Positions 5,302-5,366 of a stretch of 5,366 nucleotides of DNA are shown here, piece by piece (within the stretch, counting starts at the first letter, position 1; every line of letters starts with the position of its first letter). The notes under the pieces were generated by a model. The model made no database searches. It was not told the origin of the DNA and saw only the letters and a program-made list of their open reading frames with translations. Made by a program: the position numbers and the translations under genes. Source of the DNA: Treponema sp. (GTDB lineage: Bacteria > Spirochaetota > Spirochaetia > Treponematales > Breznakiellaceae); NCBI GenBank assembly GCA_031261385.1, contig JAISJS010000092.1, forward strand, positions 1-5,366, given 5' to 3'.

Positions 5302-5366
5302 ATGAGTAATGAAAGTAAAAACAGGGCGGCGTTGAATGTTGCCCTGAATGTGGGACGTAATGTGGG
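5302..5366 (+). CDS. Start of next operon gene, probably MalG/UgpE-type permease (3' end outside window)
   Basis: Only 21 codons are visible, beginning MSNESKNRAALNVALNVGRN. The ATG has an excellent ribosome binding site and follows the MalF-type permease by 12 bases. In CUT1 operons this position is nearly always taken by the second permease. A polar, basic N-terminal tail before the first membrane span would fit, but no membrane segment or family motif falls inside the window, so the product is inferred from gene order alone. That it is a real gene start is much safer than the product. Confidence 0.7.
   Translation, partial: MSNESKNRAALNVALNVGRNV

Overview
The window holds parts of two sugar-type ABC importer operons, both on the + strand, joined by a 280-base spacer (2538-2817). 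Nothing in it decodes as an RNA gene, insertion sequence, CRISPR array or phage gene. The organism is probably a bacterium that takes up many carbohydrates. I lean towards a Treponema-like spirochaete, because sugar ABC systems of this type are abundant there and because the substrate-binding lipoprotein has a loose lipobox (LADC). A clostridial gut bacterium is not excluded. This placement is inference from memory, not from a database match.

Region 1 (1-2537) is the end of a CUT2, ribose/galactoside-type operon. It contains the 3' part of a double-domain ATPase (RbsA/MglA type), an RbsC-type permease and a small VOC-fold (glyoxalase-like) metalloenzyme. The genes are tightly packed, each with a good ribosome binding site. 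The periplasmic binding protein of this system is not in the window and probably lies upstream. The ATPase is the most interesting protein here: its motif losses all fall on one of the two composite ATP sites, while the other site keeps every motif that is visible.

Region 2 (2538-2817) is the spacer. In order it holds a possible terminator hairpin after the VOC gene, about four decayed copies of a 21-base tandem repeat (one junction forms a second terminator-like hairpin), an A/T tract, a perfect -10 box, and an 8-bp inverted repeat just before the next ribosome binding site.

Region 3 (2818-5366) is the start of a CUT1, maltose/glycerol-phosphate/oligosaccharide-type operon. It contains a family 1 solute-binding lipoprotein, a strong intercistronic stem-loop, a MalF/UgpA-type permease and the first 21 codons of a further gene that is probably the MalG/UgpE-type partner permease. 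No ATPase gene for this system is seen. By eye, region 3 is clearly more G+C-rich than region 1, especially at third codon positions, so the two operons may differ in origin or expression level.

Overall this is mostly ordinary transport biology. The points worth a second look are the one-sided ATPase, the 21-base repeat, the leader inverted repeat and the intercistronic stem-loop. I found no convincing sign of a wholly new system.
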